41,497 nt of DNA. It comes from a virus. The translations under genes were made by a program, and so were the position numbers. Where the stretch lies: positions 1 through 41,497 of the IMG/VR virus record IMGVR_UViG_3300007960_000050, one strand, 5' to 3'. The notes below the pieces were generated by a model that searched no databases, had not been told where the DNA came from, and saw nothing but the letters and a program-made list of their open reading frames with translations. Below are positions 24,517-30,882 of this stretch, piece by piece; positions within the stretch are counted from its first letter, which is position 1; each line of letters begins with the position of its first letter.

Positions 24517-24691
24517 CGAACGCAAAGTTTCTTTCCTCTACCCAGTTGGTGGAAAGAAGAACGTCCTTCGCCAAGTCAATGGCGTTAAGGTTAAGTCCTT
24601 CACCGGCCCTAACGGTCGCGGTATCACGGTCCGCGAGGACAACGGCTTGCATAAGTCATTCTCCGTGAGCAAGTGTGTAGCGAGCTTGTAA
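24488..24691 (+). CDS. small basic hypothetical protein
   Basis: 67 aa, starting MISDLYLKRNERKVSFLYPV. Lys-rich and beta-rich (KKNVLRQVNGVKVKSFTG, GITVREDNGLHKSFSV). GAAAGG precedes the ATG. Not recognised. Confidence 0.65.
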   Translation: MISDLYLKRNERKVSFLYPVGGKKNVLRQVNGVKVKSFTGPNGRGITVREDNGLHKSFSVSKCVASL

Positions 24692-24721
24692 AATATCGCT
24701 AACCTTTCGTGTTGTGGGGAG

Positions 24722-24752
24722 AACCACCCCTTCGGGGGTGGTATCTCTTTTT
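24722..24752 (+). terminator. intrinsic terminator with UUCG loop
   Basis: ACCACCCC-TTCG-GGGGTGGT, then ATCTCTTTTT. An 8-bp stem with a stable tetraloop and a moderately placed T-tract, 31 bp after the stop codon. The tRNA-like RNA starts 5 bp later, so it could also be a processing hairpin. Confidence 0.8.
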
Positions 24753-24757
24753 AATAT

Positions 24758-24885
24758 ACCTTGACTCTGGTTGAGTCCTTTGGCGGGTATACCGTCGATT
24801 GTTTCGCGAGCAATCCGATTTTGCAATCGTTGTGCATGACGAGGGCGAATGTGAAAGGGTGGGGGTTCGATTCCCCCGCGAGGTG
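24758..24885 (+). ncRNA. 128-nt tRNA-like RNA A
   Basis: A perfect T-arm, GGGGG-TTCGATT-CCCCC (24861-24877), is followed by GCGAGGT. The 5' end ACCTTGA (24758) pairs with it over six bases, giving an acceptor stem. Directly after comes a GACTC-TGGTT-GAGTC arm in D-arm position. CCTTT (24777) pairs with AAAGG (24854) where an anticodon stem would start, but about 70 nt with three hairpins (CGG/CCG, GATTG/CAATC, CGATT/AATCG) replace the anticodon loop. RNA B at 25084-25214 has the same plan. This is neither a normal tRNA nor a full tmRNA. Confidence 0.6.
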
Positions 24886-24895
24886 CTTTTATCGA

Positions 24896-24984
24896 CGTAA
24901 ACCCTTGGTATCAAACGACTTAGGGCTGGCGGGGCGGGCCCCGCTCGTCGTAAGTCCTTACGCCACAACGACTTACGGCAATTC
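24896..24984 (+). repeat. early-region four-half-site element
   Basis: Left pair CGTAAACCCTT...AACGACTTAGG, core GCGGGGCGGGCCCCGC, right pair CGTAAGTCCTT...AACGACTTACGG, then CAATTC. The right pair is the best local palindrome of the family (10 of 11 positions). Confidence 0.85.
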
Positions 24985-25027
24985 TGGAGAACTTCTAAAA
25001 CTTTCCTGCTTTTTGTGGTGAGACCCC

Positions 25028-25055
25028 TTGACAAATGACGATAATAAAGTATAAT
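25028..25055 (+). promoter_or_regulatory. early promoter for tRNA-like RNA B
   Basis: TTGACA, 16-bp spacer AATGACGATAATAAAG, TATAAT. Only a non-coding RNA lies between it and the next promoter at 25243. Confidence 0.85.
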
Positions 25056-25083
25056 AAGAGAGTAAGACACAGCGAAACAATAT

Positions 25084-25214
25084 GGGGCGTCTCGAAGGTG
25101 AGACCCGGACGCTACTTTTTGCCACAGGGTTTAGACTCTATTCCTTTAGCGGGGAATGACCTAACGGCGTGACAAATTGCCGGAATAAGGTTGGTTCAAT
25201 CCCAACACGCCCTT
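25084..25214 (+). ncRNA. 131-nt tRNA-like RNA B
   Basis: GGGGCGT (25084) pairs with ACGCCCT (25207) over seven bases. The T-arm is GTTGG-TTCAATC-CCAAC (25190-25206). The arm after the acceptor is GTCTC-GAAGGT-GAGAC, differing from RNA A at bases that still pair. CCGG (25105) and CCGG (25180) pair where an anticodon stem would be, with about 70 nt between them including an ATTCC/GGAAT hairpin. It has its own promoter 28 bp upstream and no ORF. Length nearly equals RNA A (128 nt). Confidence 0.65.
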
Positions 25215-25242
25215 GCCTACAAAATAAGTTAAAGTTTCCCCC

Positions 25243-25270
25243 TTGACAATGCCGATAAGTATGGTATAAT
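25243..25270 (+). promoter_or_regulatory. early promoter
   Basis: TTGACA, 16-bp spacer ATGCCGATAAGTATGG, TATAAT. It drives the GP88-family gene. Confidence 0.9.
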
Positions 25271-25296
25271 GAGGGTAACTCAAACGAAAGGTTTTT

Positions 25297-26061
25297 ATGA
25301 TGGTTAAGTTCAGCGATGCAAACGCCAAGCTCAAAGCTCTTTACGACGTTCCAGAATTGCAGCGATGGTTGCAAGATCGTCGCAAGGTTTACAGTTTCGA
25401 CCTACTTTCCGGTTGGTCGTGTCCACAAGCTAAAGATTGCTTATCTAAAGTTGTCCAGATAGGTGACAGTCGCAAGATTCAAGACGGTAAAGATTGCCAG
25501 TTCCGTTGTTTCTCTGCTTCTCAAGAGGCAACATTCCCAAATGCGTACAATAAACGCAAAGCCAATTTTGACTATATGAAGTCGTGCAAGTCTACGGATG
25601 AAATGGTTGACGAAATTGTGTCGGCTATGCCAAAAAATCTAGGTATCTGCCGGATTCACGTTGCTGGTGATTTTTTCAATCAAAAGTATTTTCGGGCATG
25701 GCGGGAAGTCGCAAGAATTTGTCCAGACCGATTGTTCTACGCTTACACCAAATCACTTTCGTGGTGGGTAGAAGATCGTGACAGCTTGCCAGAGAATTTT
25801 GTTCTGACCGCTTCGCGTGGTGGTCGTTTGGATCATATGATCGACGAACACAATCTACGCGAAAGCAAGGTTGTATTCTCCGAAGCCGAAGCCGATGCAC
25901 TAGGCTATGAGATTGACCACACTGACGAACACGCAGCGATTCCAGAGATTCGCGACGAATCGTTCGCACTATTGATTCATGGCGTGCAGCCTAAAGGCTC
26001 TGATGCTGCTGCCGCTATCAAACAACTCAAGAAAGAAAAGGTGAAGTTTTCCTATAGTTAG
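25297..26061 (+). CDS. GP88-family phage protein
   Basis: 254 aa. It shows the family signature near residues 33-75: FDLLSGWSCPQAKDCLSK...KDCQFRCFSASQEA, with four conserved Cys, then ICRIHVAGDFFNQKYFRAWREVA and FYAYTKSLSWW. GP88-like proteins are common in mycobacteriophages and other phages; the Cys set suggests a metal or Fe-S site, but no activity is established. GAAAGG precedes tandem ATGATG starts. Confidence 0.8.
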   Translation: MMVKFSDANAKLKALYDVPELQRWLQDRRKVYSFDLLSGWSCPQAKDCLSKVVQIGDSRKIQDGKDCQFRCFSASQEATFPNAYNKRKANFDYMKSCKSTDEMVDEIVSAMPKNLGICRIHVAGDFFNQKYFRAWREVARICPDRLFYAYTKSLSWWVEDRDSLPENFVLTASRGGRLDHMIDEHNLRESKVVFSEAEADALGYEIDHTDEHAAIPEIRDESFALLIHGVQPKGSDAAAAIKQLKKEKVKFSYS

Positions 26062-26076
26062 AAAGAAGGTTAAGGT

Positions 26077-26154
26077 GTGACGCAGTTTATAATTCTATCA
26101 GTGATTTTTGCAGTGGTGCATGGTATTTCAGATTCAAAAACGAAAGGTTATTAA
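26077..26154 (+). CDS. 25-aa membrane micropeptide, paralogue of 29586-29657
   Basis: Starts at GTG: MTQFIILSVIFAVVHGISDS plus KTKGY. A single hydrophobic segment covers residues ~4-14. AAGAAGG lies upstream, and the stop is 1 nt before the next ATG. The near-identical MTQFVILCVIFIVVHG sequence at 29586 supports both as real genes. Confidence 0.65.
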   Translation: MTQFIILSVIFAVVHGISDSKTKGY

Positions 26155-26155
26155 A

Positions 26156-26428
26156 ATGAAAAGTTTAGTTTTGTTTTCTTATCGTCAACCCGTCGAAGGT
26201 TCTAAGTTCCGTTGGGGCGTGTTGGAATCCCGGCGTAACACTGAAAAGCAGCCGCTTTCGTTGGATACTATTTTCGGGGCGTACCGTAAGTTCGATCCAG
26301 AGTTTGAGCGTTCGCGTGACCTTGATACGGTTCTAACTCGCGATGGTGTCAAGGCGTTCTATCGCGAGCGTCAGAATTGGGGTATCAAAATCCCCTTCCT
26401 TGGTTCGCTTGTCAAGCCATTCATGTAA
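26156..26428 (+). CDS. hypothetical early protein
   Basis: 90 aa, starting MKSLVLFSYRQPVEGSKFRW. Basic, alpha/beta pattern (LSLDTIFGAYRKFDPEFERSRDLDTVLTRDGVKAFYRERQ as separate elements). GAAAGG lies upstream inside the micropeptide frame. Hairpins CCTAG/CTAGG and ACGTCC/GGACGT follow the stop in the 90 bp before the next repeat. Confidence 0.65.
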   Translation: MKSLVLFSYRQPVEGSKFRWGVLESRRNTEKQPLSLDTIFGAYRKFDPEFERSRDLDTVLTRDGVKAFYRERQNWGIKIPFLGSLVKPFM

Positions 26429-26517
26429 ACACCTAGCAGGCCACTAGGAGCTACGTCCTACCTTTGGGGTATGCGGGACGTGGTTATAAAAGGCAAACCC
26501 CACTTTTTCCTTTTCGC

Positions 26518-26605
26518 CCTAAGTCCTTACTACCAAAGGGTTTAGGTGCGGCGGGGCGGGCCCCGCAAGCCCTAAGTCCTTACCACCAAACGACTTATGT
26601 CTTTC
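26518..26605 (+). repeat. early-region four-half-site element
   Basis: Left pair CCTAAGTCCTT...AAGGGTTTAGG, core GCGGGGCGGGCCCCGC, right pair CCTAAGTCCTT...AACGACTTATG. The left pair mixes the GTCC and ACCC half-site types. Confidence 0.85.
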
Positions 26606-26650
26606 CCAAACAAATCGGGTAAATCCGGCAAATAAACTGGACAGACCCCG

Positions 26651-26678
26651 TTGACAATGACGATAATTATTGTATAAT
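26651..26678 (+). promoter_or_regulatory. early promoter
   Basis: TTGACA, 16-bp spacer ATGACGATAATTATTG, TATAAT, 37 bp before the 71-aa gene. Confidence 0.9.
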
Positions 26679-26715
26679 AGGGGTGTAACGGGGAACGATA
26701 CTAAAAGGGGATGTT

Positions 26716-26931
26716 ATGGAAAAAGTCGCACACTATGCTTGGCCAGGTGGATATCCATTGTTCTACTATGTAGAATCTGCGGATGGTAAATTCCACAGTT
26801 GTCCATCATGTGTAAATCAGAACCGTATCGGCAAGAATGTCGATTGTTGCAAGGCGTATATCAATTATGAGGATGATACGCTTTTCTGTGAAGTTTGTGA
26901 AAAGCAGATTGAATCTGCTTATGGGGATTGA
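26716..26931 (+). CDS. small putative zinc-binding protein
   Basis: 71 aa, starting MEKVAHYAWPGGYPLFYYVE. Cys pairs CPSC and CEVC plus a CC between them suggest a zinc ribbon. AAAAGGGG precedes the ATG. The TGA stop is inside the -35 of the next promoter. Confidence 0.7.
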   Translation: MEKVAHYAWPGGYPLFYYVESADGKFHSCPSCVNQNRIGKNVDCCKAYINYEDDTLFCEVCEKQIESAYGD

Positions 26932-26955
26932 CATTCAAGGCAAGGATGCTATAAT
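26928..26955 (+). promoter_or_regulatory. possible early promoter
   Basis: TTGACA, 16-bp spacer without CGATA, TATAAT. It overlaps the previous stop and the first candidate ATG (26954) of the next gene, which favours the later start at 26996. Confidence 0.55.
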
Positions 26956-26995
26956 GACGATATCTAAAGAACAAGTCTTTCAAAAGGCACTTGAG

Positions 26996-27448
26996 ATGAG
27001 CAACAAAAAGCCAAGAGTTCAGAGAAGCAGCGAGATTGCACAGCACATCGACCCAAGCAAAAGGGTTCGCGTTTATCGCAATCTCCACAAGCAGTGTTTC
27101 AGTGTCAAGCAAGACGGTTTTGTGCGTTGCCATGCCGATCAAGTTACGCTTCAGGATTGTAAATTCATTGTGTCCAAGGCTGGACAAAAAAGAGTCAGGG
27201 ATGAAGGTCGTAAAAACGTTCATGCTTTTGTTGAAGGTTTGTTGGTTAATACTCGTGAGGCCGACACGATTGTTGACGGTGCGAAGTCTGATGCCGAAAT
27301 GGATGCAGGCAAGAGTGACTGGCAAAAAGCCTACTACAATCCATATACCTGCGACACGTTCATCAATCAGTATGACGGATCACCACTAGAGACAGCGACG
27401 TTTGCTGATCTTTACATTGACCCAACCACAATTTACATCTTTAACTAG
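26996..27448 (+). CDS. hypothetical early protein
   Basis: 150 aa from ATG 26996 (MSNKKPRVQRSSEIAQHIDP). AAAAGG lies ~9 nt upstream and the promoter -10 box covers the earlier in-frame ATG at 26954. It contains RVRVYRNLHKQCFSVKQDGFVRCHADQ-type strands and RDEGRKNVHAFVEGLLV, a combination I associate with small conserved phage proteins of unknown role. The C-terminus (WQKAYYNPYTCDTFI) is aromatic. Confidence 0.7.
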   Translation: MSNKKPRVQRSSEIAQHIDPSKRVRVYRNLHKQCFSVKQDGFVRCHADQVTLQDCKFIVSKAGQKRVRDEGRKNVHAFVEGLLVNTREADTIVDGAKSDAEMDAGKSDWQKAYYNPYTCDTFINQYDGSPLETATFADLYIDPTTIYIFN

Positions 27449-27458
27449 GAGAATTATA

Positions 27459-27878
27459 ATGGGACTTGACCAATACGCTTTTGCTCGTAAGGGTGAACCA
27501 ATCGAAACCACTGAGGATTACACTTATCAGGATTTTGATGGTAACACTCACACTGAACAGCGAACGTCTGTTTCGTATGAGGAAGAACACGAGGTTGCCT
27601 ACTGGCGTAAGCATCCTAACCTTCAAGGTTGGATGGAACAGCTTTGGCGTGAGAAGGGTGGTGAAGGTGAGTTCAACTGTGTTGATGTTGAATTGACGCT
27701 TGAGGACTTGGACGATTTAGAGCGAACCCTTGACGGTGAAGCGTTGCCGGAAACGCAAGGTTTCTTTTTTGGACAAAACTCTGACGATTATTATGCAGAG
27801 CAAGACCGCGAGTTTATTCTTGCTGCTCGTAACAATATCAGAGATGGTTATAAAGTTGTTTATACTTCATGGTGGTAA
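27459..27878 (+). CDS. conserved phage protein of the MGLDQY type
   Basis: 139 aa, starting MGLDQYAFARKGEPIETTED. It contains VAYWRKHPNLQGWMEQLWREKG and a late aromatic segment DDYYAEQDREFILAARNNI. Short proteins opening MGLD-x-Y and carrying YWRKHPNLQGWM are widespread in phages and uncharacterised. AGGAG lies 7 nt before the ATG; an upstream TTG is rejected. Confidence 0.8.
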   Translation: MGLDQYAFARKGEPIETTEDYTYQDFDGNTHTEQRTSVSYEEEHEVAYWRKHPNLQGWMEQLWREKGGEGEFNCVDVELTLEDLDDLERTLDGEALPETQGFFFGQNSDDYYAEQDREFILAARNNIRDGYKVVYTSWW

Positions 27879-27880
27879 TT

Positions 27881-28036
27881 ATGACTACATGCCTACTTCT
27901 ATTAAATGATATTGAAGAACTGTCGTTGACTCTCTCAGATATGATAGGGGATCAGAAGCACACGACGGACGAGATCGCAGCCATTGCGGAGGCTGTGTTG
28001 GCACTAACTAAACTCCACAAAGAGTTAACCAAATAG
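27881..28036 (+). CDS. small hypothetical protein
   Basis: 51 aa, starting MTTCLLLLNDIEELSLTLSD, all-helical. It starts 2 nt after the previous stop without a clear ribosome site, so coupling is likely. Not recognised. Confidence 0.5.
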   Translation: MTTCLLLLNDIEELSLTLSDMIGDQKHTTDEIAAIAEAVLALTKLHKELTK

Positions 28037-28050
28037 TTTTTCCAAATCGC

Positions 28051-28140
28051 CATAAGTCCTTTACCCGCAAGGGTTTAGGGCTGGCGAGGCCCCCCCGCCG
28101 CGACCTAAGTCCTTTGATACCAACGACTTACGTCAATTCC
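28051..28140 (+). repeat. early-region four-half-site element
   Basis: Left pair CATAAGTCCTT...AAGGGTTTAGGG, altered core GGCGAGGCCCCCCCGCCG, right pair CCTAAGTCCTT...AACGACTTACG, then TCAATTCC. Confidence 0.85.
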
Positions 28141-28193
28141 GCAGAGCAAATACCATGCCAATAAAATTCTGGGAAAAAACCTAAAGATTCCCC

Positions 28194-28221
28194 TTGACAT
28201 TGACGATAAATATTGTATAAT
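28194..28221 (+). promoter_or_regulatory. early promoter
   Basis: TTGACA, 16-bp spacer TTGACGATAAATATTG, TATAAT; the gene ATG follows after 6 nt. Confidence 0.9.
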
Positions 28222-28227
28222 GATGAC

Positions 28228-28437
28228 ATGAGCAACACGACACTTGTTCGAGTTGCCTGCCCCATGTGCGGCGAACGTCGCACGTTGGAAGTCCCTGCTG
28301 AGGGTTTCGAGCGTTGGCAAGCTGGTGAGTTGATCCAGAATGCCATGCCCGAACTCAATGCGGACGACCGTGAGCAGTTGATCAGTGGCACTTGTGGTGC
28401 CTGCTGGGACAAGCTGTTCCCGTCCGAGGACGAGTAG
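28228..28437 (+). CDS. small zinc-ribbon-like protein, leaderless
   Basis: 69 aa, starting MSNTTLVRVACPMCGERRTL. CPMC near the start and CGAC near the end (LISGTCGACWDKLFPSEDE) form a likely zinc site. The same layout (ACP.C...LEVPAEGF..W..G..IQ.AMP.L) is familiar from small phage proteins of unknown function. The ATG coincides with the predicted transcription start, and a strong upstream ribosome site is absent. Confidence 0.75.
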   Translation: MSNTTLVRVACPMCGERRTLEVPAEGFERWQAGELIQNAMPELNADDREQLISGTCGACWDKLFPSEDE

Positions 28438-28523
28438 GCTTCTCAACCGTCGCCCTTCGGGGTGTGGAGTTTGGCAAGCTCTGTCGAAATTACTCAATTG
28501 CCAAAACTTTTTAATTTTCCCTC

Positions 28524-28551
28524 TTGACTTTTGCCTGCTGTATGGTATAAT
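28524..28551 (+). promoter_or_regulatory. early promoter
   Basis: TTGACT, 16-bp spacer TTTGCCTGCTGTATGG, TATAAT. A CGATA motif is missing. It drives the DUF932 gene. Confidence 0.85.
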
Positions 28552-28599
28552 ACAGGGGTAAGTTTTTAGTTTCGAGTCGCTCACTGAAAGGGTTTAATC

Positions 28600-29526
28600 A
28601 TGAGCAACATTCAAGCATCTGACGTTTCCGCTTCTGTCCGTTCCGCTTTCGATTTCAGCGTTGACAAGTTCCCGCTGTACGGTCCTGACAACATGCCCAC
28701 TGACCAGTATGGTCTGTTCCGGTCTGATACCGGCTACATTGAGGGCGTTAAGTCCATCTCATCCCGTTACGTTCCCCACTCGACTGATGACGTTTGTGCG
28801 TTGGTTGAGGCCGCTTCGACCATGTTCGACGGTGAGGTTGAGTGCAAAACCCACTGGAACAAAGGGCATTATGTGTCCGTTGCTCCAACCCGTGATCGTC
28901 GTCGTGCCATCTTTGGCACTAACGATAACATTTTCCCTCGCGTAATTATTCGCGGTGGATTCGACGGTAAGGGTTTCCACGGTAGCATGGGCTACTGGCG
29001 TGACGCTTGCGACAACCTCGCCATGATGCGTAAGGTTTCCGGTTGCGTTGTGTCGATTCGTCACACTTCCGGCTTGCGTGATCGCATGACTGAGTTGGTC
29101 GAGACTTTCAGCCAACTTGAGGAAGGTTGGGAAAACATGACTGTTGCCGCCCAAGCGATGCAGCAGCGTGATGTCAACCTGTCCGAGTTTGTGCGTGAGG
29201 TGTACGCTGATCGCGTTCCATCCGCTGAGGAGTTGATTCTGCACGAGCAGAAGAAACAACGTGCCGTGACTACGTTTGAAAACATGATGGAAGCCATCAT
29301 GGATCGCGTTGTCTCTGAGCGTGAAACCACTGGACGCGATGCGTTCCAAGTTGGCGAGAAGAAAATCGTCTCCGCTTGGGAAGCGTTTAACGCTGTGCAG
29401 GGTTACGTTCAGCACGATGCACAAGCCAAGAAGGGCTTCAAGTCCGACTTCGCTAGAATCCTTCGTGCATCGTCTGACCGTTACGTTCTCGCGGCTGAGA
29501 CTCTGGCACTAGAACTTTCGGCGTAA
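28600..29526 (+). CDS. DUF932 family protein
   Basis: 308 aa. The DUF932 (phage/plasmid-like protein) pattern is visible: SISSRYVPHSTDDVCALVEAA, then FPRVIIRGGFDGKGFHGSMGYWRDACDNLAMMR and VSIRHTSGLRDRM, and a helical C-terminal half. The family is common on phages and plasmids; its biochemical role is not settled. GAAAGG precedes the ATG. An intrinsic terminator follows 20 bp after the stop. Confidence 0.85.
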   Translation: MSNIQASDVSASVRSAFDFSVDKFPLYGPDNMPTDQYGLFRSDTGYIEGVKSISSRYVPHSTDDVCALVEAASTMFDGEVECKTHWNKGHYVSVAPTRDRRRAIFGTNDNIFPRVIIRGGFDGKGFHGSMGYWRDACDNLAMMRKVSGCVVSIRHTSGLRDRMTELVETFSQLEEGWENMTVAAQAMQQRDVNLSEFVREVYADRVPSAEELILHEQKKQRAVTTFENMMEAIMDRVVSERETTGRDAFQVGEKKIVSAWEAFNAVQGYVQHDAQAKKGFKSDFARILRASSDRYVLAAETLALELSA

Positions 29527-29546
29527 CGTTTACCCTTTCGTGAGTC

Positions 29547-29575
29547 GCCTGCCCCCTTCGGGGGGCGGGCTTTCT
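29547..29575 (+). terminator. intrinsic terminator
   Basis: GCCTGCCCCC-TTC-GGGGGGCGGGC followed by TTTCT. A very GC-rich 9-10 bp stem directly after the DUF932 gene; the T-tract is short. Confidence 0.75.
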
Positions 29576-29585
29576 GGAGGGTAAC

Positions 29586-29657
29586 ATGACCCAATTTGTA
29601 ATTTTGTGCGTGATTTTTATCGTGGTTCACGGGGTAGCTGAGAAGGATTGGCCGTAG
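29586..29657 (+). CDS. 23-aa membrane micropeptide, paralogue of 26077-26154
   Basis: MTQFVILCVIFIVVHGVAEK then DWP. GGAGG lies 6 nt before the ATG. 12 of the first 16 residues equal the peptide at 26077, and the changes are conservative. One membrane segment. It follows the DUF932 terminator, so it needs readthrough. Confidence 0.65.
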   Translation: MTQFVILCVIFIVVHGVAEKDWP

Positions 29658-29704
29658 GCTGTCAACCCCAAATCCACACTTTTTTCCAATTTTTCCCGAA
29701 TCGC

Positions 29705-29794
29705 CGTAAGTCCTTACCAGCAAAGGACTTGCGTCGAGCGGGGCGGGCCTCACCGCACCTAAGTCCTTATATATCAACAACTTACGTCAAATTC
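29705..29794 (+). repeat. early-region four-half-site element (last copy)
   Basis: Left pair CGTAAGTCCTT...AAGGACTTGCG, eroded core GCGGGGCGGGCC, right pair CCTAAGTCCTT...AACAACTTACG, then TCAAATTC. No copy is seen after this point although early promoters continue to 40.2 kb. Confidence 0.8.
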
Positions 29795-29871
29795 AAAAAA
29801 CTATGTGTATGTCTAAGTATATGTCCTGTATAGACTTACGTACTATTTATACCGCCGATGATGTAGACCCC

Positions 29872-29899
29872 TTGATATTAGGAATATTTATGGTACAAT
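29872..29899 (+). promoter_or_regulatory. possible early promoter
   Basis: TTGATA, 16-bp spacer, TACAAT. It leads into the tandem 10-mer and a 250-bp stretch without a convincing gene. Confidence 0.5.
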
Positions 29900-29903
29900 A
29901 TAG

Positions 29904-29960
29904 GTGCCCGCCTGTGCCCGCCTGTGCCCGCCTGTGCCCGCCTGTGCCCGCCTGTGCCCG
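29904..29960 (+). repeat. tandem 10-bp repeat
   Basis: GTGCCCGCCT five times plus a partial sixth copy, starting 4 nt after the -10 box of the promoter at 29872. It would form the extreme 5' end of that transcript. A TGCCCAT/ATGGGCA palindrome follows at 29991-30006. Confidence 0.9.
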
Positions 29961-30004
29961 ACAGAGCAGCGACTTGACACTGGTTGTCTCTGCCCATCTA
30001 TGGG

Positions 30005-30029
30005 CATCGCCGCCTGTATAACAGTCAGC
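30005..30029 (+). repeat. dispersed repeat ATCGCCGCnTGTATAACAG, copy 1
   Basis: CATCGCCGCCTGTATAACAG then TCAGC. Two further copies lie at 30103 and 30704, all in the same orientation. The inner TGTATAAC resembles the late -10 box. The 300 bases from 29795 to 30157 hold these repeats but no supported gene. Confidence 0.85.
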
Positions 30030-30102
30030 GGTTTTGGTACAAAGTGTCACCACATATTCATAAGTTCCTACAAAATGTAACATGTCTTACTCAAAATAAA
30101 AA

Positions 30103-30132
30103 CATCGCCGCTTGTATAACAGTCAGCCAAAT
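30103..30132 (+). repeat. dispersed repeat, copy 2
   Basis: CATCGCCGCTTGTATAACAG then TCAGCCAAAT, 98 bp after copy 1 and 25 bp before an early promoter. Confidence 0.85.
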
Positions 30133-30157
30133 TTCAATATTTTATTAAAGTACCCCC

Positions 30158-30185
30158 TTGACATATGTCGATAATATGTTATAAT
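30158..30185 (+). promoter_or_regulatory. early promoter
   Basis: TTGACA, 16-bp spacer TATGTCGATAATATGT, TATAAT, 45 bp before the zinc-ribbon gene. A tiny frame (MDRFVLL) begins 5 nt after the -10 box. Confidence 0.85.
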
Positions 30186-30230
30186 GTATGATGGACAGGT
30201 TTGTATTACTCTAACTAAGAAAGTCGCACA

Positions 30231-30671
30231 ATGTCAAACAGCCAGCCAAAATTAGGCCGTGGAAAGAAGTTATGTATTCATTGTAATGAGATAAATGGTG
30301 TGAGATCATTTGAGTGTAAGAATTGTGGTCAAGCATTTAAGATGAAGAAGCCGCCAAAGGGCATCCGCAAAAAGGAAGTAGAAGATTTTAAGAGTCTACA
30401 AAGAGGCGACTGTATCAAAGTAGTGGGCGGGTCTGGTCCATATTACACAGATCGTGATGGTGAGAAATACTACATGGTTGATCGTGGTAAATATATTGTT
30501 GAATATACAGACAATGAAGGTATACATGCTTATGGTGATACTGGTTATAATTATCTTTATATGGGCAAAAGATGCCCCTCGCCCCTGATGGATTCATTGG
30601 TTCGTAGTCCATGTAAAATTATGTTATTAAAAAATATGCCCGCACCACGCCCCAAAAAGCGTCTTAGCTGA
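30231..30671 (+). CDS. zinc-ribbon protein
   Basis: 146 aa. Residues ~15-35 form a zinc ribbon (CIHCNEINGVRSFECKNCG). The rest contains beta segments (GDCIKVVGGSGPYYTDRDGEKYYM, KYIVEYTDNEGIHAYG) and a basic C-terminus. A short basic stretch (GRGKK) precedes the ribbon. The ribosome site (AAGAAAG) is weak. A nucleic-acid-binding role is inferred only from the ribbon. Confidence 0.7.
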   Translation: MSNSQPKLGRGKKLCIHCNEINGVRSFECKNCGQAFKMKKPPKGIRKKEVEDFKSLQRGDCIKVVGGSGPYYTDRDGEKYYMVDRGKYIVEYTDNEGIHAYGDTGYNYLYMGKRCPSPLMDSLVRSPCKIMLLKNMPAPRPKKRLS

Positions 30672-30703
30672 TGCTATCGGATTGTCTCAGCCTTATCCTT
30701 CCG

Positions 30704-30733
30704 AATCGCCGCATGTATAACAGTCAGCCAAAT
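30704..30733 (+). repeat. dispersed repeat, copy 3
   Basis: AATCGCCGCATGTATAACAG then TCAGCCAAAT, just after the zinc-ribbon gene. The remaining intergenic sequence to 30882 is AT-rich with no supported gene. Confidence 0.85.
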
Positions 30734-30882
30734 ATAGGTATGTATATACTAATATATGCCCTATACACACTATACAAATAGAGACTTTTACACACTAAAT
30801 AACACTAAATGATGCGTTTTTACAGGGTTTTTGGCCGATTTATAATTTACTTATTGTTTTTTGAGGTGGTGTATTCCAGATT

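Noticed and set aside
24758-25214. Ordinary tRNA genes
   Set aside because: T-arm and acceptor are present, but no 7-nt anticodon loop on a 5-bp stem can be placed; about 70 nt occupy that position in both.
26837-26995. N-terminal extension of the gene at 26996
   Set aside because: The longer frame overlaps the previous gene and a promoter and lacks a ribosome site; ATG 26996 has AAAAGG upstream.
28759-29424. 221-codon minus-strand frame
   Set aside because: It lies antisense to the DUF932 gene, which has a promoter, ribosome site and terminator. The minus frame has none.
29904-29960. CRISPR array
   Set aside because: The units are 10 bp with no spacers, so it is a simple tandem repeat. 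The nine dispersed elements elsewhere are separated by genes and also do not form an array.
29803-30021. 72-codon plus frame containing a PVPACARLCP repeat
   Set aside because: It runs through a promoter and a 10-bp tandem repeat that is not a multiple of three, and has no ribosome site; the repeat alone creates the peptide pattern.
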